64,000 nt of DNA from Bacteroidota bacterium. GTDB lineage: Bacteria; Bacteroidota; Ignavibacteria; UBA10030; SZUA-254. A model generated the notes under the pieces. It did not search any database and was not told the origin of the DNA. It was given only the letters and a program-made list of their open reading frames with translations. The DNA lies in contig JAGVIE010000025.1 in NCBI GenBank assembly GCA_020056225.1, forward strand, positions 102,995-166,994, given 5' to 3'. Below are positions 34,205 to 45,319 of this stretch, piece by piece (position 1 is the stretch's first letter; the number at the start of each line of letters is the position of its first letter). The position numbers and the translations under genes were made by a program.

Positions 34205-34600
34205 TTACCAAATATGACAGAGTACTTCACCGCCGATTTTATTACGCCGGGCATCGCTGTCTGTCATTATACCTTGTGAAGTCGATACTAATGCTATTCC
34301 TAAACCGTTTAAAACCCGTGGTATTTCATTCGCGGGTTTATAAACACGTAGTCCGGGTTTGCTGATCCTTGTTAAACCGGAGATGGCGCTAATGCCATCG
34401 ACATAACGGATTGAGATTCTTAGTATGCCTTGTTTATTATCGCTAATCTCTGAAAACTCATTGAGGAACTTTTGCTCAATAAGTATCTTTGTGATGTCGC
34501 GTTTCAAATTAGAAGCAGGGACATCAACTTTTTTATGTCTCGCTTTGATCGCGTTACGAACACGCGTTAAATAATCTGCAATTGGGTCTGTAATATTCAT
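34205..34600 (-). CDS. rpsH: 30S ribosomal protein S8
   Basis: 131 residues. DPIADYLTRVRNAIKARHKK is at the start and the C-terminal GIALVSTSQGIMTDSDARRN, GGEVLCHIW at the end. It is a primary 16S-binding protein and in many bacteria represses the spc operon. Confidence 0.98.
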   Translation of the reverse strand: MNITDPIADYLTRVRNAIKARHKKVDVPASNLKRDITKILIEQKFLNEFSEISDNKQGILRISIRYVDGISAISGLTRISKPGLRVYKPANEIPRVLNGLGIALVSTSQGIMTDSDARRNKIGGEVLCHIW

Positions 34601-34614
34601 ACTTTCATTTTTCC

Positions 34615-34800
34615 TTACCAGCTTGCTTTCAATACGCCGGGAATTTTTCCTTCAAGCGCCATCTTTCTGAAACAGAGACGGCAGATTCCAAATTTCCGCA
34701 AAAAGCCCCGAGGCCTGCCGCATATTCCGCATCGATTGTGCTTGCTAACCGCATGCTTCGGTGTCCTCTTTGCTTTTACGACCATCGCTAAACGTGCCAA
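34615..34800 (-). CDS. rpsN: 30S ribosomal protein S14, zinc-binding (type Z)
   Basis: The 61-residue short form with two CxxC pairs (CGIC and CRLC) around [10 protein letters not shown], which bind zinc. The 61-residue length and four Cys distinguish it from the longer zinc-free paralogue. It lies between rplE and rpsH. Confidence 0.97.
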   Translation of the reverse strand: MARLAMVVKAKRTPKHAVSKHNRCGICGRPRGFLRKFGICRLCFRKMALEGKIPGVLKASW

Positions 34801-34815
34801 ATTGGTTTCTCCTGT

Positions 34816-35484
34816 TTATATGTTAACTTTATTCTGTTCGATTGTAGCCTCACGTTTCTCGAAAGGCATTCCATATTCTTTAAGAAGTGCATAAGCTTCC
34901 TGATCGGTTACTGCGGTTGTAACGAATGTTACATCCATGCCGAAAACTTTTGAAACCTTGTCGACGTCTATCTCAGGAAATATGATATGTTCTTTTATTC
35001 CGAGAGTGTAATTTCCATGACCGTCGAAAGATTTATCTGAAAAACCTCGAAAGTCACGTATGCGCGGAACAGCAACACTGATGAACCGATCCATAAATTC
35101 GTACATGTGGCTGCTACGCAGCGTGACACGTACACCGATAGGCAAACCTTCACGCAATTTGAAATTCGAGATTGCTTTCTTTGCACGCGTCAGGACTACT
35201 TTTTGCCCGAGTATCATTTCTAAATCTTTTACAACGCCATCGAGTAGTTTGACGTCCTGAGTAGCCTGTCCAACGCCTACATTGATGCAAATCTTTTCCA
35301 GTTTCGGGACCTGCATTACATTCGAATATTGAAACTGAGTCATCAAATTCGATATAATTGTCTTTTTAAACTGTTCCATCAATCTCGGCGGAATACCGGC
35401 TTCTTGCTTTTGTGCCTGAGGCGCTTTTGGCGCTTCTTTTTTCGAAGTCTCTTTAGTTGTTTTTTGTGGTTTTTCTTTACCCAT
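34816..35484 (-). CDS. rplE: 50S ribosomal protein L5 with N-terminal extension
   Basis: 222 residues; most bacterial L5 are about 180. The core starts near residue 33 ([19 protein letters not shown]) and has [36 protein letters not shown] and the C-terminal [20 protein letters not shown]. Before it lies a Lys/Pro/Ala-rich stretch ([20 protein letters not shown]) that looks disordered. The start is supported by position, 14 bp after rplX. L5 binds 5S rRNA and tRNA. Confidence 0.97.
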   Translation of the reverse strand: MGKEKPQKTTKETSKKEAPKAPQAQKQEAGIPPRLMEQFKKTIISNLMTQFQYSNVMQVPKLEKICINVGVGQATQDVKLLDGVVKDLEMILGQKVVLTRAKKAISNFKLREGLPIGVRVTLRSSHMYEFMDRFISVAVPRIRDFRGFSDKSFDGHGNYTLGIKEHIIFPEIDVDKVSKVFGMDVTFVTTAVTDQEAYALLKEYGMPFEKREATIEQNKVNI

Positions 35485-35498
35485 ATATTATCTCTTGG

Positions 35499-35822
35499 TT
35501 AAAACATCTCCTCACAATTTCGGCAAATCCTCATTGTGTGTTTTCTGCCAGTTGCAGAATCGCTGACACTTTTGTGCCCTACGCGTGAAGGCTTATTACA
35601 TTTAGGGCAGACTACCATCACATTCGATGCATTGATCGGAGCTTCTTTCTGCACAATGCCGCCTTGTGGATTTTTTTGTGATGCGCGAGTATGACGTTTT
35701 ATAATATTAACACCTTCGACAATAACGCGGTGATTTTCACGGAATATTTTCAATATCTTTCCGGATTTTCCGCGGGCATTGCCTGCTATTACTATTACAT
35801 TATCGTTTTTATGAACATTCAT
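35499..35822 (-). CDS. rplX: 50S ribosomal protein L24 with C-terminal zinc-type motif
   Basis: 107 residues. The KOW domain is NDNVIVIAGNARGKSGKILK, then RVIVEGVNIIKRHTRASQKN. The C-terminal part has two Cys pairs, VVCPKCNKPSRVG and MRICRNCEEMF, a probable zinc ribbon found in some but not all bacterial L24. It is an early assembly protein of the large subunit. Confidence 0.97.
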   Translation of the reverse strand: MNVHKNDNVIVIAGNARGKSGKILKIFRENHRVIVEGVNIIKRHTRASQKNPQGGIVQKEAPINASNVMVVCPKCNKPSRVGHKSVSDSATGRKHTMRICRNCEEMF

Positions 35823-35839
35823 ATTAAATTCCGTTTTTC

Positions 35840-36208
35840 TTATAATACTTCAGGAGCGAGCGAGATGATCTTCATATAATTTTTATCGCGCAGTTCGCGA
35901 GCTACCGGACCAAAGATACGTGTACCTCTCGGTTCTCCTTGGGCGTTAAGCAAAACCGCCGCGTTTTCATCGAAACGAATGAACGAGCCGTCTTTTCGCT
36001 GTGTTTCTTTTCTTGTGCGAACAATAACAGCGCGAGATACTTCGCCTTTTTTCACACCGGCGCCCGGGATTGCACTCTTTACAGAGACAACGATGATATC
36101 TCCCAGCCCTGCATATCGTCTATCATGCCCGCCAAGCACACGTATGCACCGGACTTTCTTTGCACCGGAATTATCGGCAACGACGAGATTAGTTTCTTCC
36201 TGAATCAT
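35840..36208 (-). CDS. rplN: 50S ribosomal protein L14
   Basis: 122 residues of standard length: [56 protein letters not shown]. It heads the spc genes after rpsQ. Confidence 0.98.
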   Translation of the reverse strand: MIQEETNLVVADNSGAKKVRCIRVLGGHDRRYAGLGDIIVVSVKSAIPGAGVKKGEVSRAVIVRTRKETQRKDGSFIRFDENAAVLLNAQGEPRGTRIFGPVARELRDKNYMKIISLAPEVL

Positions 36209-36221
36209 AATTCAATCTTTA

Positions 36222-36482
36222 TTATTTTGCTTTCTCGACAATTTGAATTAAACGCCATCGCTTTCGTTTGCTAAGCGGGCGTGTTTCCATAATTTTCACA
36301 GAATCACCTATTCCAGCCTCTTGCTTCTCATCATGAGCCATGAGAGTTGGTGTTCGCGTATAATATTTCTTGTACAAAGGATGCGCGATGCGGCGCTCGA
36401 TTGCAACAACAATGCTTTTCTGCATCTTGTTGCTAATTACTGTACCAATTCGGGTTTTGCGTTGTGTTGTTCTTTCAGCCAT
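36222..36482 (-). CDS. rpsQ: 30S ribosomal protein S17
   Basis: 86 residues of the OB fold: [50 protein letters not shown]. It lies 6 bp after rpmC in the S10 operon. Confidence 0.98.
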   Translation of the reverse strand: MAERTTQRKTRIGTVISNKMQKSIVVAIERRIAHPLYKKYYTRTPTLMAHDEKQEAGIGDSVKIMETRPLSKRKRWRLIQIVEKAK

Positions 36483-36488
36483 AATACT

Positions 36489-36734
36489 TTATTGGTCCTT
36501 ATTTTTCTCGACCGTAGACGATGGTTTGATCTGTTGTGTATTTTTTTTTAGCTCGTGTTCGCGCAGTATAGTTTTCATTTTTGCAATATCTCTTCGTACT
36601 GATCGCACTTTTATCGGGCTTTCAAGTTGGCTAGTCGCCTTCTGAAATTTCAGATGAATCAGATTTTCTTCTTCATCCTTTATTCTCTTGCGCAACTCTT
36701 CATCGGGTAATTCTTTTATTTCAAAAGTCTTCAT
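36489..36734 (-). CDS. rpmC: 50S ribosomal protein L29
   Basis: 81 residues. The helical hairpin is KELPDEELRKRIKDEEENLI then SQLESPIKVRSVRRDIAKMK, with a short charged tail longer than the usual 65 residues. It lies near the nascent chain tunnel exit. Located between rplP and rpsQ. Confidence 0.96.
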   Translation of the reverse strand: MKTFEIKELPDEELRKRIKDEEENLIHLKFQKATSQLESPIKVRSVRRDIAKMKTILREHELKKNTQQIKPSSTVEKNKDQ

Positions 36735-36750
36735 CGTTTCGTTTCCTTGT

Positions 36751-37173
36751 TTAACTCGCTGTATACGATCGTCGTGTTACCATCCTGGTTTTTATGGGTA
36801 GTTTGTGCTCAGCTATTTTCATCGCTTCGACAGCCACCTCACGTTTAATACCGCCTAATTCAAACATTATTGTGCCCGGTTTAACTACAGCTACCCAGTA
36901 TTCGGGAACGCCTTTACCGCTACCCATACGCGTTTCCGCCGGTTTCTTCGTCACAGGTTTATCGGGAAATATGCGAATCCACAATCTTCCTTCTCGTTTC
37001 ATCAACCGTGTAAGCGCTACGCGTGCGGCTTCAATTTGTCTTTGTGTTATCCATGCCGGTTCAAGGGCTTTCAAACCAAAATCGCCAAATGTTACCGTGA
37101 AGCCTCTAGTGGCTTTTCCCTTCATGCGGCCACGCTGTGTTTTTCTGTATTTTACTCTTTTTGGTAATAACAT
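36751..37173 (-). CDS. rplP: 50S ribosomal protein L16
   Basis: 140 residues. [55 protein letters not shown] and the PIKTRMV end are all present. It organises the peptidyl-transferase region and A-site tRNA. Confidence 0.98.
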   Translation of the reverse strand: MLLPKRVKYRKTQRGRMKGKATRGFTVTFGDFGLKALEPAWITQRQIEAARVALTRLMKREGRLWIRIFPDKPVTKKPAETRMGSGKGVPEYWVAVVKPGTIMFELGGIKREVAVEAMKIAEHKLPIKTRMVTRRSYTAS

Positions 37174-37198
37174 ATAGTTTTGAATTCTTAATTAGATT

Positions 37199-37837
37199 TT
37201 ACTTGGATACACGTTCAAGAACTTCACCACGGCAAATCCATACTTTCACCCCGATCGCGCCATAGATTGTTTTCGCAGTTGCCTGGGCGTAATCGATATC
37301 CGCACGAAGCGTGTGAAGTGGAATACGACCTTCTTTATATTGTTCCGACCGGGCAATTTCCGCGCCGCCGAGACGTCCTCCGCACATTACGCGAATTCCT
37401 TCAGCCCCCATTCGCATCGCGGAAGTAATTCCCATCTTCATCGCGCGGCGGAACGACATTCGTCCTTCTAACTGTACCGCAATATTCTCAGCTACTAAGA
37501 ACGCATCAAGTTCGGGTCTTTTAATTTCATGAATTAATATTTTAATCTCTTTTGTGGTGATCTGTTTAAGCTCTTCTTCTAGTTGGGTGATTTCTTTCCC
37601 GCTTCTGCCAATCACGATACCGGGACGTGAAGTATGAATCGTAATCACTGCTCGTTTAGGTGTGCGATCAATCTGAATACGAGAAATGCCTGCTTTCTTT
37701 AAACGATTCTGAACATAAGTTCTGATTTTTAAATCTTCCTGAAGCTTTACAGCGAAATCTCTCTCATCGTACCAATTCGAATCCCAGGTACGTATCATCC
37801 CGAGACGAAAACCAACCGGATGTACTTTTTGTCCCAA
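37199..37837 (-). CDS. rpsC: 30S ribosomal protein S3
   Basis: 212 residues. It starts [20 protein letters not shown]. The KH domain has [20 protein letters not shown], and the C-terminal part has [20 protein letters not shown] and IKVW-like [11 protein letters not shown]. It forms part of the mRNA entry site. Confidence 0.98.
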   Translation of the reverse strand: MGQKVHPVGFRLGMIRTWDSNWYDERDFAVKLQEDLKIRTYVQNRLKKAGISRIQIDRTPKRAVITIHTSRPGIVIGRSGKEITQLEEELKQITTKEIKILIHEIKRPELDAFLVAENIAVQLEGRMSFRRAMKMGITSAMRMGAEGIRVMCGGRLGGAEIARSEQYKEGRIPLHTLRADIDYAQATAKTIYGAIGVKVWICRGEVLERVSK

Positions 37838-37845
37838 GTAATCTC

Positions 37846-38256
37846 CTATTCTTGTTTTGATTTTTTAACTGGTTGTTTATCTTTGACTTTTGAAACTTGC
37901 TTAACTTTCACTGGTTTTTGGGCTACAACGATCGTCAAGTGATTGGATCTCTTTAACATACGATAAGCCCTACCCATTGGTGCCGGTAGCATACGCTTTG
38001 CGCTTGGCCCACCATTAACAAACACTGTTTTTACAAATAATGTATCTACGTTCGTCCTGCCTGCTTCATCTTTATTTTGAAGATTGGAGACAGCCGAACG
38101 TAAAACCTTTTCTGCTACCCTCGATCCATGCTTCGTCGAGAAGTGAAGAATGTTCAGTGCTTCAGGTACCATCTTCCCGCGTATCAGGTCGATTACCAAC
38201 CTCATCTTTCGCGGAGATGAACCGATGTATCTATTAATTGCTTGAGCTTCCAACAT
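37846..38256 (-). CDS. rplV: 50S ribosomal protein L22
   Basis: 136 residues. [20 protein letters not shown], then [20 protein letters not shown] and [17 protein letters not shown] form the tunnel-lining loop region. A Lys-rich tail of about 25 residues follows. Confidence 0.98.
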   Translation of the reverse strand: MLEAQAINRYIGSSPRKMRLVIDLIRGKMVPEALNILHFSTKHGSRVAEKVLRSAVSNLQNKDEAGRTNVDTLFVKTVFVNGGPSAKRMLPAPMGRAYRMLKRSNHLTIVVAQKPVKVKQVSKVKDKQPVKKSKQE

Positions 38257-38259
38257 AGT

Positions 38260-38550
38260 TTATCCTTCAGACGATGTCGATGATTCACTCTTTAAACCGG
38301 GATGACCGCGGAATATTCGAGTCGGGGCAAATTCACCAAGTTTATGACCGACCATACCTTCATGGACGTAAACCGGAATGAATTTGTTCCCGTTATGCAC
38401 TGCGAATGTGTGACCCACATACTCAGGTGTAATGGTGGTGGAACGTGACCACGTTTTAATGACCTTTTTCTGACCAGACTTGATCACTTCCATGACTTTT
38501 GCCTGAAGTCTTGGGTCGATAAATGGACCTTTTTTAAGAGAGCGACTCAT
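38260..38550 (-). CDS. rpsS: 30S ribosomal protein S19
   Basis: 96 residues. [58 protein letters not shown]. It forms a heterodimer with S13 in the 30S head. It begins 37 bp after rplB. Confidence 0.98.
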   Translation of the reverse strand: MSRSLKKGPFIDPRLQAKVMEVIKSGQKKVIKTWSRSTTITPEYVGHTFAVHNGNKFIPVYVHEGMVGHKLGEFAPTRIFRGHPGLKSESSTSSEG

Positions 38551-38587
38551 AATATGACATTTATTTTCGTGTTATCTGATTTATTAA

Positions 38588-39415
38588 TTACTTACGACGT
38601 TTGACAATAAATTTGTCTGATTTTAATTTCTTATGCCGTGTCTTTTTACCCTTCGTATGCCAGCCCCATGGGGATACTGGATGCGGATTTCCCTGGGGCG
38701 ATTTTCCTTCTCCGCCGCCATGCGGGTGATCTACAGGATTCTGAACAACACCGCGCGATTGTGGACGAATACCCACCCATCGCGATCTTCCGGCTTTACC
38801 AAGACTTATATTTTCATGATCGATATTTCCTACTACACCGATTGTTGCATAGCACTCAAGAAGTACATTGCGAATCTCTCCTGAAGGCATTTTAAGCTGT
38901 GCATATTTTCCTTCCTTAGCCATCATTTGTATAGATGAGCCTGCGCTTCGTGCAATCTGGCCTCCGCGTCCTACGCGAAGTTCAACGTTGTGAACAAAAG
39001 TTCCAACAGGTATATTGGCGAGAGGCATTGCATTCCCTACTTTTATCTCGGATTGTGGTCCGGAAGTTACAAATTCGCCAACTTTAAGTCCATCGGGTGC
39101 AATGATGTAGCGCTTCTCACCGTCTTTATATTCCAGCAGTGCGATACGGGAAGTACGGTTCGGATCATATTCAATTGCTGAAACTGCCGCAGCCATACCC
39201 AACTTGTTGCGCTTAAAATCGATAATTCGATAAAAACGCTTATGTCCGCCGCCGCGATGACGTGAAGTGATATGCCCATTAGTATTTCGACCACCGGTTT
39301 TCCGTAACGGTTCGAGTAGTGATTTTTCCGGTTTGGATTTTGTGATTTCCTCGAACGTCGGGACTGACATCCAACGCGTGCCGGGAGTATTTGGTTTTAA
39401 TTTTCTGATACCCAT
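38588..39415 (-). CDS. rplB: 50S ribosomal protein L2
   Basis: 275 residues. [20 protein letters not shown] is at the start, [20 protein letters not shown] follows, and the peptidyl-transferase-centre segment [15 protein letters not shown] is near the end. Standard length and position between rplW and rpsS. Confidence 0.98.
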   Translation of the reverse strand: MGIRKLKPNTPGTRWMSVPTFEEITKSKPEKSLLEPLRKTGGRNTNGHITSRHRGGGHKRFYRIIDFKRNKLGMAAAVSAIEYDPNRTSRIALLEYKDGEKRYIIAPDGLKVGEFVTSGPQSEIKVGNAMPLANIPVGTFVHNVELRVGRGGQIARSAGSSIQMMAKEGKYAQLKMPSGEIRNVLLECYATIGVVGNIDHENISLGKAGRSRWVGIRPQSRGVVQNPVDHPHGGGEGKSPQGNPHPVSPWGWHTKGKKTRHKKLKSDKFIVKRRK

Positions 39416-39430
39416 AATTATCTTTTTCTA

Positions 39431-39721
39431 TTAAACATTTGCGAAGAGGTCGATCTTATCACCCTCTTTTAAAGTGACGATAGCTTTTTTGATGTGCGAA
39501 GTCTTTCCTTCAAATCGTCCGCGTTTAGTCATTTGCGTTTTCGATTTTCCTTTGATATTGATCGTTCGTACATTCGTCACCGTTACATTAAATTTTTTCT
39601 CAACTGCACGTGCAATTTCAATCTTATTTGCCTTGAGATGAACTTCAAAAGCGTATATACCTTTCTCTTGAAGATTCGAAACTTTTTCTGTAACAATGGG
39701 CCTATAAATTATGCCTGTCAT
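39431..39721 (-). CDS. rplW: 50S ribosomal protein L23
   Basis: 96 residues: IIYRPIVTEKVSNLQEKGIY, AFEVHLKANKIEIARAVEKK, FNVTVTNVRTINIKGK. It lies at the tunnel exit, where trigger factor and SRP bind. Confidence 0.97.
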   Translation of the reverse strand: MTGIIYRPIVTEKVSNLQEKGIYAFEVHLKANKIEIARAVEKKFNVTVTNVRTINIKGKSKTQMTKRGRFEGKTSHIKKAIVTLKEGDKIDLFANV

Positions 39722-39737
39722 AATTGCTTCTTCTTGA

Positions 39738-40361
39738 TTAGAATGTTTTTTCTAAAACTTCAACTGCGCTTTTTTGAATTAACAGCATCTGTGTATTGAG
39801 TATTTCGTACGTGGATGCTTTCGATGCTTCGATAATATTCAATCTGGGAATATTTCTGCCTGATCTGTAAACCATCTGGTCTGTTTTAGGCACGAGGAGT
39901 AATATTTTCTTTCCGCTCAATTCGAGAGCCTTGAGAATAGATGCCATTTCTTTTGTCATCGGTTTATCAAAAGAAAAATCTTCAACAACTTTGATAGATT
40001 CATCTTTTGCTTTATAACTTAAAGCCGACTTACGAGCAAGTTGTTTCACCTTCTGCGGGAGCTTCATCGAGTAATCATGCGGAACTGGTCCGAAGATTGT
40101 GCCGCCACCCTTCCATAACGGAGAACGCAGGGCGCCTATTCGTGCGCGTCCGGTGTGTTTTTGTTTCCACAATTTTTTACCGCTTCCGCTTACTTCACCG
40201 TAAGTTTTAGTCTTATGGGTACCCTGACGGCGGTTAGCAAGATATGTAATAACCGCCTGGTAGATTGCGTGATCGTTGGGCTGTATTTCAAATACATCCG
40301 GAGAAAGCGTTGCTTTTTCTCCGCTCAATGAACCGTCTTTTTTATAAATTTCGAGCTTCAT
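39738..40361 (-). CDS. rplD: 50S ribosomal protein L4
   Basis: 207 residues. The extended loop is HKTKTYGEVSGSGKKLWKQK, then GRARIGALRSPLWKGGGTIF. The LARKSALSYKAKDESI and C-terminal NTQMLLIQKSAVEVLEKTF segments follow. L4 is the usual autogenous regulator of the S10 operon. It lies between rplC and rplW. Confidence 0.98.
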   Translation of the reverse strand: MKLEIYKKDGSLSGEKATLSPDVFEIQPNDHAIYQAVITYLANRRQGTHKTKTYGEVSGSGKKLWKQKHTGRARIGALRSPLWKGGGTIFGPVPHDYSMKLPQKVKQLARKSALSYKAKDESIKVVEDFSFDKPMTKEMASILKALELSGKKILLLVPKTDQMVYRSGRNIPRLNIIEASKASTYEILNTQMLLIQKSAVEVLEKTF

Positions 40362-40374
40362 AAATTCTCAGATA

Positions 40375-41001
40375 TTATTTCTCTTTGTGAATCTCAACGT
40401 AGCTATTATTATATCCGGGTATGGAGCCGCGAATTATAACTAAATTCGATTCCGGAACAATCTGTACGATGCGTAAATTTTTAACTGTAACATTATCGCC
40501 GCCCATGCGGCCCGCCATCTTCATTCCTTTAAATACTCGTGAAGGATATGAACTGGAACCGATCGATCCCGGTGCTCTTACGCGGTCACTCTGTCCGTGT
40601 GTTCTTAAACCACCACCAAAATGATGGCGCTTCACAACACCCTGGAATCCGTGCCCTTTGGATATCCCGCTGACCGAGACCGTATCACCTTTTGAGAACA
40701 GCGTCTCTATTTTCACCTCTGCGCCGACTTGAAATTTCGAAATGTCGAAACTTCTAAATTCAGTAAGAAGACGTTTCGGAGGAACGTTTGCCCGCTTGAA
40801 GTGGCCGGTTACCGGTTTATTGACAAGCCGAGGTTTTTTATCTTCGAAACCAAGCTGAATAGCCTCGTAGCCGTCTTTTTCTTTTGTTTTTATTTGAATG
40901 ACATAACACGGACCTGCTTCTACGACTGTACAGGGAACCGATTCACCTTTATCGTCGAAGATACTGGTCATGCCTATTTTTTTACCAAGAATACCACTCA
41001 T
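40375..41001 (-). CDS. rplC: 50S ribosomal protein L3
   Basis: 208 residues. [40 protein letters not shown] and [20 protein letters not shown] are family landmarks. It reaches into the peptidyl-transferase centre. It follows rpsJ after a 94-bp leader that contains a short hairpin (TGTCC/GGACA near 41041-41056). Confidence 0.98.
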   Translation of the reverse strand: MSGILGKKIGMTSIFDDKGESVPCTVVEAGPCYVIQIKTKEKDGYEAIQLGFEDKKPRLVNKPVTGHFKRANVPPKRLLTEFRSFDISKFQVGAEVKIETLFSKGDTVSVSGISKGHGFQGVVKRHHFGGGLRTHGQSDRVRAPGSIGSSSYPSRVFKGMKMAGRMGGDNVTVKNLRIVQIVPESNLVIIRGSIPGYNNSYVEIHKEK

Positions 41002-41095
41002 TGTTCAATTAACTCAAAGTAAATAAATCGTATCTCTCCAATGTCCGTTTCAGGACACGGAGCTAATTACAGTAATATATTTTATTTGTGAAAAA

Positions 41096-41404
41096 TTAGA
41101 CTTTTATTTCCACATCGACGCCAGCGGGAAGCTCAAGCTTCATCAACGAATCAACCGTCTTGTTAGACGAATTGAGTATATCGATTAGGCGCTTATGGGA
41201 CCGCATTTCAAACTGTTCGCGCGATTTCTTGTCTACATTGGGAGAGCGCAAAACAGTATACAACGTATGTTTCGTCGGCAATGGAATTGGACCGGATACG
41301 ATAGCACCCGTAGACTTCACTGTCTTGATGATTTTTTCCGCCGATTTATCGATCAGCGTATGATCATATGACTTAAGTTTTATTCGTATCTTTTGTCCAG
41401 CCAC
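41096..41404 (-). CDS. rpsJ: 30S ribosomal protein S10
   Basis: 102 residues: [60 protein letters not shown]. It is the first gene of the S10 operon, placed 27 bp after tuf, so the str and S10 operons are joined here. Confidence 0.98.
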   Translation of the reverse strand: MAGQKIRIKLKSYDHTLIDKSAEKIIKTVKSTGAIVSGPIPLPTKHTLYTVLRSPNVDKKSREQFEMRSHKRLIDILNSSNKTVDSLMKLELPAGVDVEIKV

Positions 41405-41431
41405 TTGATGCGTTCCTTAAATTAAATTTAT

Positions 41432-42643
41432 TTATTCTACAATCTTCGTCACAACACCTGCGCCAACCGTATGTCCGCCTTCACGAATAGCGAATCGTAA
41501 TCCTTCTTCCATGGCGATCGGTGATATTAATTCGATTGATAGGTTATCCACGTTATCTCCGGGCATAACCATTTCGGTTCCGGCAGGTAATGTGCCGACA
41601 CCGGTTACGTCTGTTGTACGGAAATAGAATTGAGGACGATATCCGCTGAAAAATGGAGTATGACGTCCACCTTCTTCTTTTTTCAATACATATACCTGTG
41701 CTGTAAATTTCGTATGGGGCGTGATGCTGCCCGGTTTTGCTATAACCATACCTCGTTCGAGATCATTCTTCTCAACGCCACGCAATAATAAACCGGCATT
41801 ATCTCCAGCTTGAACTTCGTCTAATTCCTTACGGAACATTTCTGCGCCGGTGATAACAGTTTTCTTATGTGCACCAAGACCGATAACTTCAACTTCATCG
41901 CCTACCTTCGCTTTGCCTCTTTCAACACGACCAGTTCCGACTGTACCACGACCGGTGATAGAAAATACGTCTTCAATCGGCATTAAGAATGGTTTGTCAA
42001 TTTCGCGCTTTGGTATCGGTATGTAACTATCAACCGCCGCCATCAAATCCATAATTGGTTTGAATGCCGGGTCATCAGCTTTTGAATCAGGCAATATCGC
42101 TCTTTCCATTGCTTTCAATGCACTACCGCGAACGATTGGAATTTCATCGCCGGGAAATTCATATTTTTTCAGAAGATCTCTCAGTTCCATCTCAACTAAT
42201 TCTATAAGCTCCGGATCATCCACCATATCGACCTTATTGAGGAAAACTACCATACGGGGAACACCAACTTGCCTGGCAAGGAGAATATGTTCACGCGTTT
42301 GCGGCATTGGTCCATCGTTAGCGGCAACAACCAGGATAGCGCCATCCATTTGCGCGGCGCCTGTGATCATGTTCTTAATATAATCAGCATGACCTGGGCA
42401 ATCTACGTGCGCGTAGTGGCGTTTGTCCGTCGAATATTCGACGTGCGCAACAGCGATAGTGATACCGCGCTCGCGCTCTTCAGGTGCGTTATCGATACTA
42501 TCGAATGTGCGTACCGCCGATAATCCTTTCTTACTCAGCACCATCGTGATTGCTGCAGTAAGGGTTGTTTTTCCATGATCGATGTGACCGATGGTTCCCA
42601 CATTAAGATGCGGTTTATCTCGATTGAATTTTTCTTTTGCCAT
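41432..42643 (-). CDS. tuf: elongation factor Tu
   Basis: 403 residues. It delivers aminoacyl-tRNA to the ribosome. The GTP-binding motifs are GHIDHGKT (residues 19-26), [15 protein letters not shown] and SALKAM. Switch I reads [12 protein letters not shown] where the common form is RGITINTAHVEY, with the Mg-coordinating Thr kept. Domains 2 and 3 are complete to the end [11 protein letters not shown]. This is the only tuf in the window. It follows fusA, the str-operon position. Confidence 0.98.
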   Translation of the reverse strand: MAKEKFNRDKPHLNVGTIGHIDHGKTTLTAAITMVLSKKGLSAVRTFDSIDNAPEERERGITIAVAHVEYSTDKRHYAHVDCPGHADYIKNMITGAAQMDGAILVVAANDGPMPQTREHILLARQVGVPRMVVFLNKVDMVDDPELIELVEMELRDLLKKYEFPGDEIPIVRGSALKAMERAILPDSKADDPAFKPIMDLMAAVDSYIPIPKREIDKPFLMPIEDVFSITGRGTVGTGRVERGKAKVGDEVEVIGLGAHKKTVITGAEMFRKELDEVQAGDNAGLLLRGVEKNDLERGMVIAKPGSITPHTKFTAQVYVLKKEEGGRHTPFFSGYRPQFYFRTTDVTGVGTLPAGTEMVMPGDNVDNLSIELISPIAMEEGLRFAIREGGHTVGAGVVTKIVE

Positions 42644-42695
42644 TTTTTAATCTCCTTATAGCTGAGAGGATTTAAAAAGAATTTAATTAATAAAC

Positions 42696-44798
42696 TTATG
42701 CTGTTACTGCTTCTTTACCTTTAACTTTTTCTACGATCTCGTCGGCTATGCTCTGAGGAACTTCATCGTAGTACGCGAACTGCATAGTATAAATTGCGCG
42801 ACCCTGGCTCATAGAGCGTAGCTGAGTTGAATAACCGAACATTTCGGATAAAGGTACTTTTGCTTTAATTATCTGGGCATCTTTGCGCGTACTCAATCCT
42901 TCAATCTTACCGCGCCGTGAACTCAGATCACCCATAACATCGCCCATATATTCTTCCGGTGTGATTACCTCAACTGCCATGATCGGCTCGAGTAGTACGG
43001 GATCAGCTTTCCGGGCGGCTTCTTTAAATGCGATTGAACCAGCGATTTTAAATGCCATCTCCGATGAATCAACATCGTGGTAAGACCCGTCAAACAATTT
43101 TATTTTTATATCTTCAACCGGATAACCAGCGAGCACACCGTTGCGCATCGCTTCAACGATTCCTTCCGAAACAGGATTAATATATTCTCTTGGGATAACA
43201 CCGCCAACTATCGCGTTCTCGAACTCGTAACCCTTTCCTTTTTCGTTCGGTTCAACAATTATCCATACATGTCCGAATTGACCGCGGCCGCCGGACTGGC
43301 GAACAAATTTTCCTTCCTGTTCGATTCTCTTCCTGATAGTTTCTTTATAGGCAACCTGAGGTCTGCCGACATTCGCTGCAACACGGAATTCCCGTTTCAT
43401 ACGGTCGATTATTATTTCGAGATGAAGCTCACCCATTCCGCTGATGATAGTCTGCCCTGTTTCTTCGTTTGTTGAGACTTTAAATGTCGGATCTTCTTCT
43501 GATAGTTTCGCAAGCGCTTCACCCATCTTTTCCTGATCGGCTTTTGTTTTGGGTTCGATGGCAACCGATATAACGGGGTCGGGGAATTCCATTTTCTCTA
43601 GAATGATCGGATCATCTTCTGTGCAGAGCGTCTCGCCTGTCTTTGTATGCTTTAACCCAACTACTGCAACGATATCACCTGTATATGCTTCATCGATATC
43701 TTCCCTATGATTAGCATGCATCCGGAGGAGGCGACCGACTCGCTCTTTCTTACCCGATGTCGGGTTGTAAATATATGAGCCTGCTTCCAACGTACCGCTA
43801 TAAACACGCATGAAAGTTAACTTACCAACGTAAGGATCTGTCATTATCTTAAAAGCTAAAGCAGTGAAATTCTCACTGTCACTGACCTTGCGGATTATAT
43901 GATCCCGCATATTAATATGATGTCCGAATACTTCTCCTGCAGAAACATCAACGGGTGATGGTAAGAAATCAACGACAGCATCCATTAAGCCTTGAACGCC
44001 TTTATTTTTAAACGATGACCCGCAGAGTACCGGTACAATGCTTACCTTTACACATGCGCTGCGAAGTACATTTTTAATTTCTTTCGGAGAAATTTCTTTT
44101 CCTTCAAGATATTTTTCGAGCAACGTGTCATTTTCATCCGAAACAGCTTCTAACATCTTTGTGCGCCATTCTTGCGCCTTCTTTTTAAGTCCCTGAGGGA
44201 TTTCGATTTCATCCCAAGTTGTTCCTGAACCACCCTCGTGAAATATCCGGGCTTTCATTGTGATCAGATCGATATAACCAGTAAACAACTCACCTTCCCC
44301 GATTGGTATCTGGATCGGAACTGCATTCGCACTGAGCCGCGTTTTCATCATCTCGATCACATTAAAGAAGTCAGCGCCAACACGATCCATTTTATTCACG
44401 AATGCCAATCTTGGCACGCCATATTTATCTGCTTGTCTCCAAACCGTTTCAGATTGCGGCTCAACACCACCGACAGCACAAAAAAGTGCGACAGCACCAT
44501 CGAGCACTCTGAGTGAACGTTCGACTTCTACCGTAAAATCGACATGCCCCGGTGTATCGATGATATTGATCCTATGGTTGTCCCAGAAACACGTTGTCGC
44601 GGCACTTGTGATAGTGATATCGCGTTCTTTTTCCTGCTCCATCCAATCCATCGTCGCTGCGCCATCATGTACTTCTCCCATCCGATGAAGAATACCTGTG
44701 TAAAAAAGTATTCGTTCGGTGGTAGTAGTTTTTCCTGCATCAATATGAGCCATGATGCCGATATTTCGAGTTCTATTTAAGGGGTATATTCTTGCCAT
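42696..44798 (-). CDS. fusA: elongation factor G
   Basis: The 700-residue translocase GTPase. The P-loop is HIDAGKTT (residues 18-25), G3 is DTPGHVDF and G4 NKMDR. Domain IV loop sequences near the C-terminus include [20 protein letters not shown]. Position 60 in switch I is Asp ([11 protein letters not shown]) where almost all EF-G have Gly ([11 protein letters not shown]). The codon is a clear GAT at 44621-44619. It lies 45 bp after rpsG and 52 bp before tuf. Confidence 0.98.
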   Translation of the reverse strand: MARIYPLNRTRNIGIMAHIDAGKTTTTERILFYTGILHRMGEVHDGAATMDWMEQEKERDITITSAATTCFWDNHRINIIDTPGHVDFTVEVERSLRVLDGAVALFCAVGGVEPQSETVWRQADKYGVPRLAFVNKMDRVGADFFNVIEMMKTRLSANAVPIQIPIGEGELFTGYIDLITMKARIFHEGGSGTTWDEIEIPQGLKKKAQEWRTKMLEAVSDENDTLLEKYLEGKEISPKEIKNVLRSACVKVSIVPVLCGSSFKNKGVQGLMDAVVDFLPSPVDVSAGEVFGHHINMRDHIIRKVSDSENFTALAFKIMTDPYVGKLTFMRVYSGTLEAGSYIYNPTSGKKERVGRLLRMHANHREDIDEAYTGDIVAVVGLKHTKTGETLCTEDDPIILEKMEFPDPVISVAIEPKTKADQEKMGEALAKLSEEDPTFKVSTNEETGQTIISGMGELHLEIIIDRMKREFRVAANVGRPQVAYKETIRKRIEQEGKFVRQSGGRGQFGHVWIIVEPNEKGKGYEFENAIVGGVIPREYINPVSEGIVEAMRNGVLAGYPVEDIKIKLFDGSYHDVDSSEMAFKIAGSIAFKEAARKADPVLLEPIMAVEVITPEEYMGDVMGDLSSRRGKIEGLSTRKDAQIIKAKVPLSEMFGYSTQLRSMSQGRAIYTMQFAYYDEVPQSIADEIVEKVKGKEAVTA

Positions 44799-44843
44799 TC
44801 GTATCTAAACCTTATTCCAATCCAATCATTTTTCTAAGTATCA

Positions 44844-45314
44844 TTACCATTTGAAATGTGCAAATGCCTTATTGGCTTCCGCCATTTTATGAGTATCTTC
44901 TCTTTTTTTAACTGAGTTACCGTCGTTGTTCGCAGCTGCCATCAGCTCAGAAGCTAACTTCAATGACATCGATTTATCTTTACGGTCATTAGCGTAATTA
45001 ATTAACCACCTAATTGCCAGAGCTACACTCCGGTCAGCGCGAACTTCTGTCGGGATTTGATATGTTGCGCCGCCGACTCTTCTTGCGCGAATTTCCAATA
45101 GGGGTTTGACATTGTTCATCGCTTTTTTAAAGACGTCAAATCCAGACGTATCCTTTGATCGTTCAGAAATAATATCGAACGCATCATATACAATTTTTCT
45201 AGCTAAGTGTTTCTTGCCTTGTTTTAAAACACTATTAATGAACCTTGCGACCAGAATGTCGTTAAATTTTGGGTCGGGGGCGATTAATCTTTTTGCTGCT
45301 GTTTTTTTTCTCAT
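44844..45314 (-). CDS. rpsG: 30S ribosomal protein S7
   Basis: 156 residues: MRKKTAAKRLIAPDPKFNDI, LEIRARRVGGATYQIPTEVR, ALAIRWLINYANDRKDKSMS, KREDTHKMAEANKAFAHFKW. It nucleates assembly of the 30S head and often represses the str operon. It starts 5 bp after rpsL. Confidence 0.98.
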   Translation of the reverse strand: MRKKTAAKRLIAPDPKFNDILVARFINSVLKQGKKHLARKIVYDAFDIISERSKDTSGFDVFKKAMNNVKPLLEIRARRVGGATYQIPTEVRADRSVALAIRWLINYANDRKDKSMSLKLASELMAAANNDGNSVKKREDTHKMAEANKAFAHFKW

Positions 45315-45319
45315 AATAA

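Noticed and set aside
41030-41060. Attenuator or riboswitch before rplC
   Set aside because: Only a 5-bp stem (TGTCC/GGACA) was seen, which is too weak to call.
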